This document shows positions 35,218-42,869 of a DNA stretch of 64,000 bases, piece after piece. Position numbers and translations under genes: made by a program. The DNA is from an uncultured beta proteobacterium (lineage in GTDB: Bacteria > Pseudomonadota > Gammaproteobacteria > Burkholderiales > SG8-41). Numbering within the stretch: the first letter of the stretch is position 1; each line of letters begins with the position of its first letter. Location: contig CAISYC010000036.1 in the NCBI GenBank assembly GCA_903889565.1, positions 1 to 64,000 of the forward strand, given 5' to 3'. The notes below the pieces were generated by a model, which made no database searches, was not told the DNA's origin, and saw nothing but the letters and a program-made list of their open reading frames with translations.

Positions 35218-35784
35218 CTACTTCATTTTCGACAGCACCTCGAGCATCTCGTCATTGGGCACGAGACCGCGCGGATCGGTAACGCGCGCGTAAACAACGA
35301 CGCCGTTTTTATCGACGATGAACCACGAACGCTTCGAGCGCAGATACTGCGGAATGCGCGCGGGATCCTGCGCCATCGCCGGATCGTCCTGCAACACGCC
35401 GTAGGCGCGCGAAATCTGCCGGCGCAAGTCGGAGAGCAACGGATAGGTCAAACCAAGCTTTTCGCCCCATGCCTTGTTCGCATCGGGGAAATCGACGCTG
35501 ATGCCCAGGACCTGGGCATTTGCCGCCTCGAACTGGGGAAGATCCAGCTGAAAGGCGAGCGCTTCCTGCGTTCAGGTGCTGGTGAAGGCGCCGATGTAGA
35601 AGAACAGCACGACGTTTTTTTTGCCGGCGAAATCGGCGAGCCTGATTTCCTTGCCGGTGGTGGACGGTGCCGCGAACTCCGGTGCTTTGGCGCCGACCTC
35701 GATCGCCGACGCCGCGGCCGCAAACAGCGCGGCCCCTGCGATCAGCAATCCCGCAGTGAATTGTCTTAATCGTCTTGCGTGCAT
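35218..35784 (-). CDS. Exported peroxiredoxin with in-frame TGA at the peroxidatic Cys (predicted selenoprotein)
   Basis: Read through one in-frame TGA at 35572-35574, this frame gives a 188-residue AhpC/TSA-type peroxiredoxin. Residues 1-27 are a signal peptide (MHARRLRQFTAGLLIAGAALF...ASA). The thioredoxin fold follows: VGAKAPEFAAPSTTGKEIRLADFAG, then VVLFFYIGAFTST-U71-TQEALAF. The TGA falls exactly where TxxC has its peroxidatic Cys. The frame stays open downstream with normal family content (VLGISVDFPDANKAW, YPLLSDLRRQISRAYGV, RSWFIVDKNGVV). No Cys codon occurs anywhere in the protein, so Sec71 would be the only redox residue. A GGGAGGG ribosome binding site precedes the ATG. It lies 47 bp downstream of the UxxC thioredoxin-like gene. 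The alternative, a nonsense mutant, is less likely because the same change hits the active site of its neighbour. Confidence 0.85.
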
Positions 35785-35831
35785 GACAGCCCTCCCGTGG
35801 TTGGTTACGAATGCCCTAAAACCAAAAATGC

Positions 35832-36371
35832 CTAGGAACGCGCCGACAGCGCCTTGATGTAATTGCGGAACGCCGGACTCAGCAAATCGATCGGGCCGTA
35901 ACCGCCGCCGACCACCGCGCCATTACGGTCGATGATGACGGTCCACGGCGTCACGCGCACGCCAAGCGAACGCGCGAGCTTCATCTCCGGATCGAGCGGC
36001 ACCGGCAGCACGTACTTGTGTTCGTTGAGGAAGGGCTTGACCGCCTGCGCGCCCGTGCCATCAAGCGAAATGGCGAGCACCGGGACGCCGCTTTTCTGGT
36101 ATTCCTGCTGTGCCCTCTGCACGGAGGGCATTTCACCGACGCAGATGTCTCACCAGGTTGCCCAGAAGCGGGCAATGATGACCTTGCCTTTGTAGTCGTC
36201 GGACTGCACCGTCGCGCCGGTGGCGGTCGGCATATTGAACGCGGGCAGCGTGATCGCTTTGGCCGGCGCCGTCAGACCCTGCGGCAGCGGCGGCAGATCG
36301 GCGGCGGCGGCGAACGATGCGGCCAATGCCAACCCGATGAAACTCCAGATGCGCGTCTGCGTCGATTTCAT
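35832..36371 (-). CDS. Exported TlpA/thioredoxin-like protein with UxxC active site (predicted selenoprotein)
   Basis: Read through a TGA at 36150-36152, this frame gives a 179-residue protein. A signal peptide (MKSTQTRIWSFIGLALAASFAAAA) is followed by a TlpA/redoxin domain: ITLPAFNMPTATGATVQ, KGKVIIARFWATW-U74-D-I-C77-VGEMPS, LAISLDGTGAQAV and the cis-Pro loop VRVTPWTVIIDRNG. TGA replaces the first Cys of the WCxxC motif, the usual attacking residue; Cys77 is the only Cys left. A perfect stem-loop 20-39 nt after the TGA (annotated separately) fits a bacterial SECIS. The gene is upstream of, and probably co-transcribed with, the peroxiredoxin. Its likely job is to reduce that peroxidase, or other partners, in the periplasm. 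Confidence 0.85.
36111..36130 (-). promoter_or_regulatory. Candidate bacterial SECIS stem-loop
   Basis: On the minus strand the message reads UGCCCUC-CGUGCA-GAGGGCA: a perfect 7-bp stem with a 6-nt apical loop containing GU. The stem starts 20 nt and the loop 27 nt after the UGA at 36152-36150, within the distance range known for SelB-binding SECIS elements of bacteria. The element lies inside the coding sequence, as required in bacteria. Confidence 0.7.
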
Positions 36372-36453
36372 GGTGCCCCCCCGACTTGATGCAGTTTAAT
36401 TCAGCAAGCAACATAGCAGAGTGCGCACACGGTCACAAGCGCGCGGCAAATGT

Positions 36454-37437
36454 TTATTCCGCGCGTGCGCCCGACGCCTTGACCACCTTCGCCCACTTCT
36501 CGGTTTCCACCCTGATAAAGGCGGCGAACGCTTCCGGCGTGGTACCGGAGGCCTCGGTGCCTTGCGCCAGCAGGCGCTCGTGCACATCGGGCATGTGCAG
36601 CACCTTCAGCACCTCGGTATTGAGCCTGGCGATGATCGCCTTCGGCGTGCCGGCAGGCGCAGCCAGGCCGTACCAAGTGGTCGCCTCGAAACCGGGCAGC
36701 CCGCCTTCGGCAATCGTCGGCAGTTCAGGCGTGGTCAGCGAGCGCTTTGCGCTGGTCACCGCGATCGCCTTCAGCTTGCCGGCCCTGACCTGCGGCAGTG
36801 ACGGCGGCATGGTCGAGAACATCAGTTGCACCTGACCGGCCAGCAGATCGGTCAGCGCCGGTGCTGCGCCCTTGTACGGCACGTGCACGAGTTTGACGCC
36901 GGCCATGGTGTTGAACAATTCACCGGCGAGCTGGGCCGGCGTACCCAGACCCGACGATGCAAAATTGAGTTTGCCCGGACTCGCCTTCGCGAGCGCAATC
37001 AGTTCCCTGACCGTGTTAGCCGGCAGCGCCGGATGGGCCACCAGCAGATTGGGCGTGGCGCCGGCAAGCGTGATCAGCGCGAAATCCTTCAACGGATCGA
37101 ACGGCAGTTTGCCCATCAGGCTGCCGTTGATTGAAAACGGTCCCGACAGCGCCATCACCAGCGTATAGCCGTCGGGCACCGCCTTGGCGACGATGTCGGT
37201 GCCGATGTTGCCGCCCGCGCCGCCGCGATTGTCGGCGATGATGGTCTGGCCGAGCGCTTCGCCGAGTTTCTGCGCGATGGTGCGCGCCGTGATGTCCGAG
37301 CCGCCGCCGGGCGGGAACGGCACCACCAATCGAATCGGGCGGTCGGGATAAGTCTCCGCGCCGGCAGCTGCGGCGAAGGCCGTGGCAGCCGCGAACAACG
37401 CCGCCGTCATAATTCTTTTGCATACATGCCAATTCAT
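36454..37437 (-). CDS. Bug-family tripartite tricarboxylate transporter receptor
   Basis: A 327-residue periplasmic binding protein. The signal peptide MNWHVCKRIMTAALFAAATAFAAAAGA precedes ETYPDRPIRLVVPFPPGGGSD. The first-lobe loop PGGGSDITAR differs from the GGPTD of most neighbours. Other family marks are IIADNRGGAGGNIGTDIVAK and HVPYKGAAPALTDLLAGQV. The ATG at 37437 is chosen because it begins the signal peptide and has AAGG upstream. It lies upstream of the selenoprotein pair on the same strand with an 82-bp gap. Confidence 0.87.
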   Translation of the reverse strand: MNWHVCKRIMTAALFAAATAFAAAAGAETYPDRPIRLVVPFPPGGGSDITARTIAQKLGEALGQTIIADNRGGAGGNIGTDIVAKAVPDGYTLVMALSGPFSINGSLMGKLPFDPLKDFALITLAGATPNLLVAHPALPANTVRELIALAKASPGKLNFASSGLGTPAQLAGELFNTMAGVKLVHVPYKGAAPALTDLLAGQVQLMFSTMPPSLPQVRAGKLKAIAVTSAKRSLTTPELPTIAEGGLPGFEATTWYGLAAPAGTPKAIIARLNTEVLKVLHMPDVHERLLAQGTEASGTTPEAFAAFIRVETEKWAKVVKASGARAE

Positions 37438-37493
37438 GTTCTTGCCTTTCAAAACCGCCTGCGGGAAACGCACGAGGCCATCATCTTACGCCT

Positions 37494-38456
37494 TCAATAC
37501 GCGGCGTCGGCGCGGATGTCCGCCGCATGCATGACCTTCGCCCATTTGACGATTTCCTGCTTGATGTACGTTGCAAATTGCGCCGGGCTGTTGCCGACCG
37601 GATCGACACCTTGCCCCTTCAATCGCTCGCGGACCTCGGCGGATTGCAGCGCCGACGAAATCTCCGCGGCCAATCGCGCCACTACGGCACGCGGCGTCTG
37701 CGCCGGCGCCAGCATGCCGTACCACGATCCGGACTCGTAGCCGGGCAGGCCGGATTCGGCCACCGTCGGCAACTCTGGCATCACCGCCGAGCGTTTGAGC
37801 GCGGTCACTGCGATCGCGCGCAATCGTCCTGAGCGCACATACGGCAGCGTGGTCGGACTGGTACCGAACATCAGGGCAAGCCGCCCGGCGACGAGGTCGC
37901 CGATGCCGATCGCCGCGCCTTTGTACGGCACATGCACGAGCTTGACGCCGGCCGTGATGTTGAACAATTCCGCCGCCAGATGCGGCGCATCGCCGGTGCC
38001 GGCCGAGGGATAAAACAATTCGCCCGGCCGCGCTTTTGCAAGTGCGATCAGTTCGGCCACGCTGCTCACCGGCTGCGCCGGATGCACGGCGAGGATCAGC
38101 GGTGTTGTCGCCACCAGCGAGACCGGCGCGAAATCGCGCAGCACGTCGTAGGGCAATTTTGGATAAAGCGTGACATTGATGGCGAGCGTGCTGCTCGACA
38201 TCACCAGCGTATATCCGTCGGCCGGCGCTCTGGCGACGATTTCCATGCCGATGATGGTGGTCGCACCCGGCCGGTTATCGACCACGACAGGCTGGCCGAG
38301 ATTTTTTGCCATCGCCTGCGCCAGCGTGCGCGAGACGAGATCGTTGCCACCGCCGGGCGCGAACGGCGAAACCAGACGCAGCGGGCGCTGCGGAAAGGTT
38401 TGCGCAACCACCGGCGATGCAGCGAGCGCCGCCAATACCAGCATCATCGTCTTCAT
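37494..38456 (-). CDS. Bug-family tripartite tricarboxylate transporter receptor
   Basis: A 320-residue periplasmic binding protein with signal peptide MKTMMLVLAALAASPVVA. The mature domain reads QTFPQRPLRLVSPFAPGGGND, VVVDNRPGATTIIGMEIVA, HVPYKGAAIGIGDLVAGRL and a C-terminal NSPAQFATYIKQEIVKW. The ATG at 38456 starts 4 bp after the stop of the alpha/beta-hydrolase gene, pointing to translational coupling with that enzyme; a TTG at 38480 inside the previous gene was not chosen. Together with the next Bug gene (56-bp gap) it forms a pair. Confidence 0.87.
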   Translation of the reverse strand: MKTMMLVLAALAASPVVAQTFPQRPLRLVSPFAPGGGNDLVSRTLAQAMAKNLGQPVVVDNRPGATTIIGMEIVARAPADGYTLVMSSSTLAINVTLYPKLPYDVLRDFAPVSLVATTPLILAVHPAQPVSSVAELIALAKARPGELFYPSAGTGDAPHLAAELFNITAGVKLVHVPYKGAAIGIGDLVAGRLALMFGTSPTTLPYVRSGRLRAIAVTALKRSAVMPELPTVAESGLPGYESGSWYGMLAPAQTPRAVVARLAAEISSALQSAEVRERLKGQGVDPVGNSPAQFATYIKQEIVKWAKVMHAADIRADAAY

Positions 38457-38460
38457 GAGG

Positions 38461-39294
38461 CTAATGCTCGCGGCAGGCAATGCCGTCGTGCTGCGCGACG
38501 AAGTGCAACACCTGTGTTGCGCAAGCCGCCGGCTGCGTGCAATGCAGGTTGTGAAAATGCGACGGTAGATGAATGAGCCGCAGGTCGCGCACGTTTTTCT
38601 TCAGCACCGCCTCCTGCTCCGGCGTACTGTGCGTGTCGTGCGACGGATAGATCGCCAGCGTCGGCGTTGCGATGCGCGCGAGGTAAGGCGTGGTGTCGAG
38701 GCTATAGGTAAACCGTTGCATCTGTACCATCACTTCAAGGTCGGACCTGCCCTGCTCGGCGGCGAACCAATCCAGCAGCCCCGGGTCGGTGTCCGGCGGA
38801 AAGCGGTCGGCAGTGTTTTTTGCGCGCGCGTAGCCGGCCGCACCGAGCTTGCGCAGCGCCGCCTCGCCGACGCCAACCCGTTGCGCCGCGGTTTCATCAA
38901 GACGCACCGGCGCCGAGATGAGGCTCAAGGTGCGCACGCGCTGCGGCCGCTCGGCGGCTAACAGCATGCCGATGATGCCGCCCGTCGATTCGCCGCAGTA
39001 GTGGACGCTGTCCGCACCTGCATGATCGAGGATCGCCTCGACGTCGGCGATCCAGCTGGCGACCGTGAAGCCGCTCTTGAGATCGAAGTCTTTCGACGAG
39101 CGGCCGAGCCCGCGCAGATCAGTGCGGATCACCTTGTAGAAGCGCGACAGATAGGGCACCCACTGAAACCAGAATTTCGATGAACGCGCAAAACCGTGCT
39201 GCAGAATAATGAATGGCGCATCGCGCCAGGGATCGGTGTAGTCGTCGAGTTCGTAATACAACGCGGGTGCGCCGCGGCGCTCAACGTAGGGCAT
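38461..39294 (-). CDS. Alpha/beta-hydrolase
   Basis: A 277-residue cytosolic hydrolase of the alpha/beta fold. Marks are the oxyanion strand FIILQHGFARSSKFW, RTDLRGLGRSSK, the nucleophile elbow YCGESTGGIIG (GxSxG), the acid-bearing TLAIYPSHDTHS and the C-terminal His in LPSHFHNLHC. It resembles small esterases and C-C bond hydrolases such as 3-oxoadipate enol-lactonase. The start codon at 39294 begins the typical MPYVERRGAPALYYE. It is followed directly by a Bug receptor and preceded by an oxidoreductase gene (23-bp gap), so it belongs to a small catabolic transcription unit. Confidence 0.85.
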   Translation of the reverse strand: MPYVERRGAPALYYELDDYTDPWRDAPFIILQHGFARSSKFWFQWVPYLSRFYKVIRTDLRGLGRSSKDFDLKSGFTVASWIADVEAILDHAGADSVHYCGESTGGIIGMLLAAERPQRVRTLSLISAPVRLDETAAQRVGVGEAALRKLGAAGYARAKNTADRFPPDTDPGLLDWFAAEQGRSDLEVMVQMQRFTYSLDTTPYLARIATPTLAIYPSHDTHSTPEQEAVLKKNVRDLRLIHLPSHFHNLHCTQPAACATQVLHFVAQHDGIACREH

Positions 39295-39317
39295 GCAAAT
39301 TTTCCATGCGCCCGCGT

Positions 39318-40400
39318 TTACGCCGACAACGGCAGCTTGACCTGGCGCCCGCTGTCGGCGGCGAGTTCGATCGCCAGCGTGGTTTCGAGATTGGCGCGCG
39401 CCTCTTCGGGCGTGGCCAGCACGCAGCGCTTGCCGGTGGCGAGATGATCGAGCCAGGCGCGCGTTTCGTTCGCGATCGGCCCCCAGAAATCGCCGAGCGC
39501 CCAGTCGCCCGGCGTGCCGCTGCCCATGAACACCATGTTGACGTTGTGATCGGGCAGATAGACGTGCGGCACGCCCTTCTCGCTGTACATGATCTGGTCG
39601 GTGTGATCGTCGTCAAGAATCATCACGCCCTCGGCGCCAAGAATCTCGACGCGCGCGGCATGACCCAGCGACGGATATTTTTCCGGCAGCGCATAACAAA
39701 CGCCGAGATTGACCACGGCGCCGCTCGCATACGTGAGAATCGCCCAGTTGACATCGTCGACCTCGTGACCCGCCGCCTGCAGCACGCCCTTCTGGCCGCG
39801 CGCATAGACTTCGACCGGCGCGCCCGCGTCGAGCAGCCAGTTGGCGAGATCGACGTAATAAGTCAGCGCATCGACCACCGGTGTCGCATGCGGATTGCGC
39901 CCGAGCATGGCCAGCGCCTGCGAGCGCGAGTTGTAGACGCGCATCGCCGCGCCGATCACCTTGCCGATGCGGCCCTGCTCGATCTGTTCCTTCGCCAACA
40001 AGTAGCGGTCTTTGTAACGGCGGCTGTAACCGACCCGCACTTCGACGCCGGCTTTGGCGCCGGCCGCGATGATGCGATCGGCGTCGGCAGTGGTCAGCGC
40101 GATCGGCTTTTCGACCAGCACCGGCTTGCCGAGTTCGATCGCCGCCAGCACTGCGTCGAGATGCTCGCCTTCACTGGTCGAAACGATGACGGCATTGACC
40201 TGCGGGTGCGCGATGATCGCGCGGTTGTCGGTTGTGGCGATGCTGGCACCGACGGTTTTGGCGAGTTTCTGCGCGTTGGCTTCGACCGCATCCGACACCG
40301 CGAGAAAAGTCACTGCCGGGTGTTCCGACGCCAGCCGCGAGCGCAGCGTGCCGATGCGGCCGGAACCGACCACTGCGATACCGAGTTGTTTGCGTTGCAT
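39318..40400 (-). CDS. Gfo/Idh/MocA-family NAD(P)-dependent oxidoreductase
   Basis: A 360-residue oxidoreductase. The Rossmann motif is LGIAVVGSGRIGTLRS; the family motif VLVEKPIAL and the dimerisation-domain segment GVMILDDDHTDQIMYS follow. The start at 40400 has GAGGAG 8 nt upstream; a longer in-frame reading would run through non-family sequence. It is a close paralogue of the protein encoded at 23311-24420. Downstream come an alpha/beta-hydrolase and two Bug receptors. It is divergent from the amidohydrolase at 40510 with a 109-bp gap. The substrate is probably a cyclitol or sugar derivative. Confidence 0.86.
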   Translation of the reverse strand: MQRKQLGIAVVGSGRIGTLRSRLASEHPAVTFLAVSDAVEANAQKLAKTVGASIATTDNRAIIAHPQVNAVIVSTSEGEHLDAVLAAIELGKPVLVEKPIALTTADADRIIAAGAKAGVEVRVGYSRRYKDRYLLAKEQIEQGRIGKVIGAAMRVYNSRSQALAMLGRNPHATPVVDALTYYVDLANWLLDAGAPVEVYARGQKGVLQAAGHEVDDVNWAILTYASGAVVNLGVCYALPEKYPSLGHAARVEILGAEGVMILDDDHTDQIMYSEKGVPHVYLPDHNVNMVFMGSGTPGDWALGDFWGPIANETRAWLDHLATGKRCVLATPEEARANLETTLAIELAADSGRQVKLPLSA

Positions 40401-40509
40401 CAGGTTCTCCTCGCCGGCGATTTTCGCATATCGAGCGGCGACCCGTGCTTTACGCATGCGCCGTCGCGGCGTAGCATCGGCCGCACAATAAAACCGGAGG
40501 AGAAACACC

Positions 40510-41577
40510 ATGGGCGAACCCCAAGCGGCCGTAGCGCGCACGCGCCGCGACTTTCTGAAAATCAGCGGCGCCACCGCGGCCTTGTCCGCACTGACGCCCG
40601 TCGCGAACGCGCAAACGCCGGGCGGCGGCTCGATCGACGCGCATGCGCACTGGGCACCGGAGGCTTATATCAAGGCAGTCACTGCGCTCGGCCAGGCGCC
40701 GCGCACGCGCGGCAAGCCGATCGAGCCGAAACTGTATGACCTCAATCTGCGCATGCAATGGATGGATGCGCGCAATGTGCAGACGCACGTGCTGACGCTG
40801 TCAGGCAGCATGCCCTGGGGTTGGGCCAAACCCGATGAAGCGGTGCGTCTTGCGCAGATGGTTAACGATGCCGGCATGGAGGCGCATGCCGCGCATCCGC
40901 AGCGCTTTCTGATCGGCGCCGCGCTGCCGATTCGCGATGCGGCGGCGTCGCTCACCGAACTCAACCGCATCGCCGGCAAACCCGGCATCCGCGCCGTGGG
41001 GCTGCCCAATTCGCTCGACGGCAAAGACTATCTGTTTGCCCCCGAATATGCGCCGCTGCTGGCACGCTGCGAAGAACTCGGCTTGCCGCTGGTGTTCCAC
41101 CCGGTCGATTACTCGCCGAATCATTATTCCGAACCGCGTCTCGAAGGGCCGAATCTGCTCTACAACACGCTGGGCTTTCCGTTCGAAACGGCGACCACCG
41201 CGGCAAAATTCATTTTCAGCGGCACGCTCGACCGCTTTCCGAAACTCGACATCGTGCTGCCGCACTCGGGCGGCTGTTTTCCGTACATCGCCGGGCGCAT
41301 TCAGCACAGCATCGACAAGGACGCCACCGAAAACAAATTGAAGCACCCGGTGCGCGACTACATCCGGCGCTTTCACTACGATTCGATGGCCTATTATCCG
41401 GAGACCCTGCGCTTCATGATCAGCCTGCTCGGCACCGACCGCATCGTCATCGGCACCGACAGCTTTGCGACCATGGATATCGATCAGCCCAACGCACTGG
41501 TCGAACAGCTGAACCTGCCGGCCGCCGAGCGCGACCGGATATTTTCGGGCAATGCGAAGCGGCTGTTCCGGATCTAG
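40510..41577 (+). CDS. Exported amidohydrolase-family (ACMSD-like) protein
   Basis: A 355-residue metal-dependent hydrolase of the Amidohydro_2 group. A Tat signal is present (TRRDFLKISGATAALSALTPVANA). The mature protein begins with the metal motif HxH (His45, His47) in IDAHAHWAP, then LVFHPVDYSP, LPHSGGCFPYIAGR and the metal Asp in VIGTDSFATMD. The family includes aminocarboxymuconate-semialdehyde decarboxylase and gamma-resorcylate decarboxylase. Tat export of such an enzyme is less common. A GGAGGAG ribosome binding site lies 7 nt before the ATG. It converges with the Cfa gene, overlapping it by 4 bp. Confidence 0.84.
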   Translation: MGEPQAAVARTRRDFLKISGATAALSALTPVANAQTPGGGSIDAHAHWAPEAYIKAVTALGQAPRTRGKPIEPKLYDLNLRMQWMDARNVQTHVLTLSGSMPWGWAKPDEAVRLAQMVNDAGMEAHAAHPQRFLIGAALPIRDAAASLTELNRIAGKPGIRAVGLPNSLDGKDYLFAPEYAPLLARCEELGLPLVFHPVDYSPNHYSEPRLEGPNLLYNTLGFPFETATTAAKFIFSGTLDRFPKLDIVLPHSGGCFPYIAGRIQHSIDKDATENKLKHPVRDYIRRFHYDSMAYYPETLRFMISLLGTDRIVIGTDSFATMDIDQPNALVEQLNLPAAERDRIFSGNAKRLFRI

Positions 41578-42869
41578 CCGCCGGCGTAGGTGAAATACGC
41601 GGCCTGTGCGAGCGCCGGCCGCGCGCCCGGCTTGACCAGCAGCATCTGCGCGTCGCCCAGCACGCCTTCGGCAAAGCCGCCCTCGCAGTAGCAGAAGTAA
41701 AACTCCCACATGCGGATGAATTCCTCGGGGTAGCCGAGCGCGCGCACGCGGTCGAGATTGGCGAACATGTTTTCGCGCCAGATTCGCAGCGTCGTCGCGT
41801 AATGCCGGCCGATATCGTAGAGATCGACCAATCGCAGATCGGTCACGCGCGCAACCGCGTCACAGATCGCCGCCACCGACGGAATGCAGCTGCCGGGAAA
41901 AATATAACGCTGAATGAAATCGACCGAATCGCGCGCCGCCGCATAACGCTGGTCGGCGATGGTAATCGCCTGCAGCATCATCAGGCCGTCGCGTTTCAGG
42001 AGATCGCTGCATTTTCGGAAATAGGTATCGTAATACTGGTGCCCGACCGCCTCGATCATTTCGATCGAGACGAGTTTGTCGTACCTGCCGGTCAAGTCGC
42101 GGTAGTCCTCGCGCAGGAGCGTGATGCGGTCGGCGAGCCCCGCGGCATCGACGCGCTCGCGCGCGAGTTCGAACTGCTGCTGCGAGATGGTGGTGGTGGT
42201 GACGCGGCAACCGTAGCGGCCGGCGGCGTGCAGCGCCATGCCGCCCCAGCCGGTGCCGATTTCGAGCAGGTGATCGTCCGGTTTCAATTCGAGCCGGCGG
42301 CAGATGCGATCGAGCTTGGCGGTTGAGGCCTCTTCGAGGGACATCTCAGGCCGCTCAAACAACGCGCTCGAATACATCAGGGTCGGGTCGAGAAACAGCC
42401 GGAAGAAATCGTTGCCCAGATCATAATGGGCCGCGATGTTGCGGCGGCTGCCGTCTCGGTTGTTGCGCGCGGCCCAGTGCAGCGCCTTCCTGAGCGGCAG
42501 CGCGAAGCGCGCGAAGCCGCCCTCCAGACCATCAACCACATGCAGATTGTTGACGAGCACGCGGATCACCGTGGTGAGATCATCGGTGCTCCAGCTGCCC
42601 TGCATATAGGCTTCGCCGGCGCCGATCGAGCCACCGAAGGCGAGGTCGGTGTAAAAGCGCGGATCGAGCACGCGCACGGTGGCGGTCAATGCGCATTGCG
42701 CATCGAGGCGGCCGAATTCGCGAACGCCCGAACGGTCCTCCAGACGCAGCACGCCGTGTTCAATCGCAGCCAGCCGCTCCAGCACGGCGCGGGCGGCGAA
42801 TTTTTCATAGGCGTTCGGCGTTACCGCGGGAACCGCGGCGGCCATTTCATCGGCGCTATTCATCTTCAT
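41574..42869 (-). CDS. Cyclopropane-fatty-acyl-phospholipid synthase-family methyltransferase (distal copy)
   Basis: A 431-residue SAM-dependent lipid methyltransferase of the Cfa family. The N-terminal lipid-binding region has GGSIGAGEAYMQGSWSTDDL, the SAM motif is LLEIGTGWGGMALHAA, and the active-site segments are SIEMIEAVGHQYYDTYF and FIQRYIFPGSCIPS. Length and motifs match true cyclopropane synthases, which add a methylene bridge across a cis double bond of membrane phospholipids. The ATG at 42869 overlaps the stop of the DUF1365 gene (ATGA). It is the last gene of the nine-gene operon that starts with the B12-binding MerR gene. Confidence 0.88.
   Translation of the reverse strand: MKMNSADEMAAAVPAVTPNAYEKFAARAVLERLAAIEHGVLRLEDRSGVREFGRLDAQCALTATVRVLDPRFYTDLAFGGSIGAGEAYMQGSWSTDDLTTVIRVLVNNLHVVDGLEGGFARFALPLRKALHWAARNNRDGSRRNIAAHYDLGNDFFRLFLDPTLMYSSALFERPEMSLEEASTAKLDRICRRLELKPDDHLLEIGTGWGGMALHAAGRYGCRVTTTTISQQQFELARERVDAAGLADRITLLREDYRDLTGRYDKLVSIEMIEAVGHQYYDTYFRKCSDLLKRDGLMMLQAITIADQRYAAARDSVDFIQRYIFPGSCIPSVAAICDAVARVTDLRLVDLYDIGRHYATTLRIWRENMFANLDRVRALGYPEEFIRMWEFYFCYCEGGFAEGVLGDAQMLLVKPGARPALAQAAYFTYAGG

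Noticed and set aside
35218-36371. Pseudogenes: a broken peroxiredoxin and a broken thioredoxin-like gene
   Set aside because: Each has one stop only, always TGA, always at the active-site Cys codon, with intact sequence after it, and the window holds a certain Sec enzyme. Selenoproteins explain this better.
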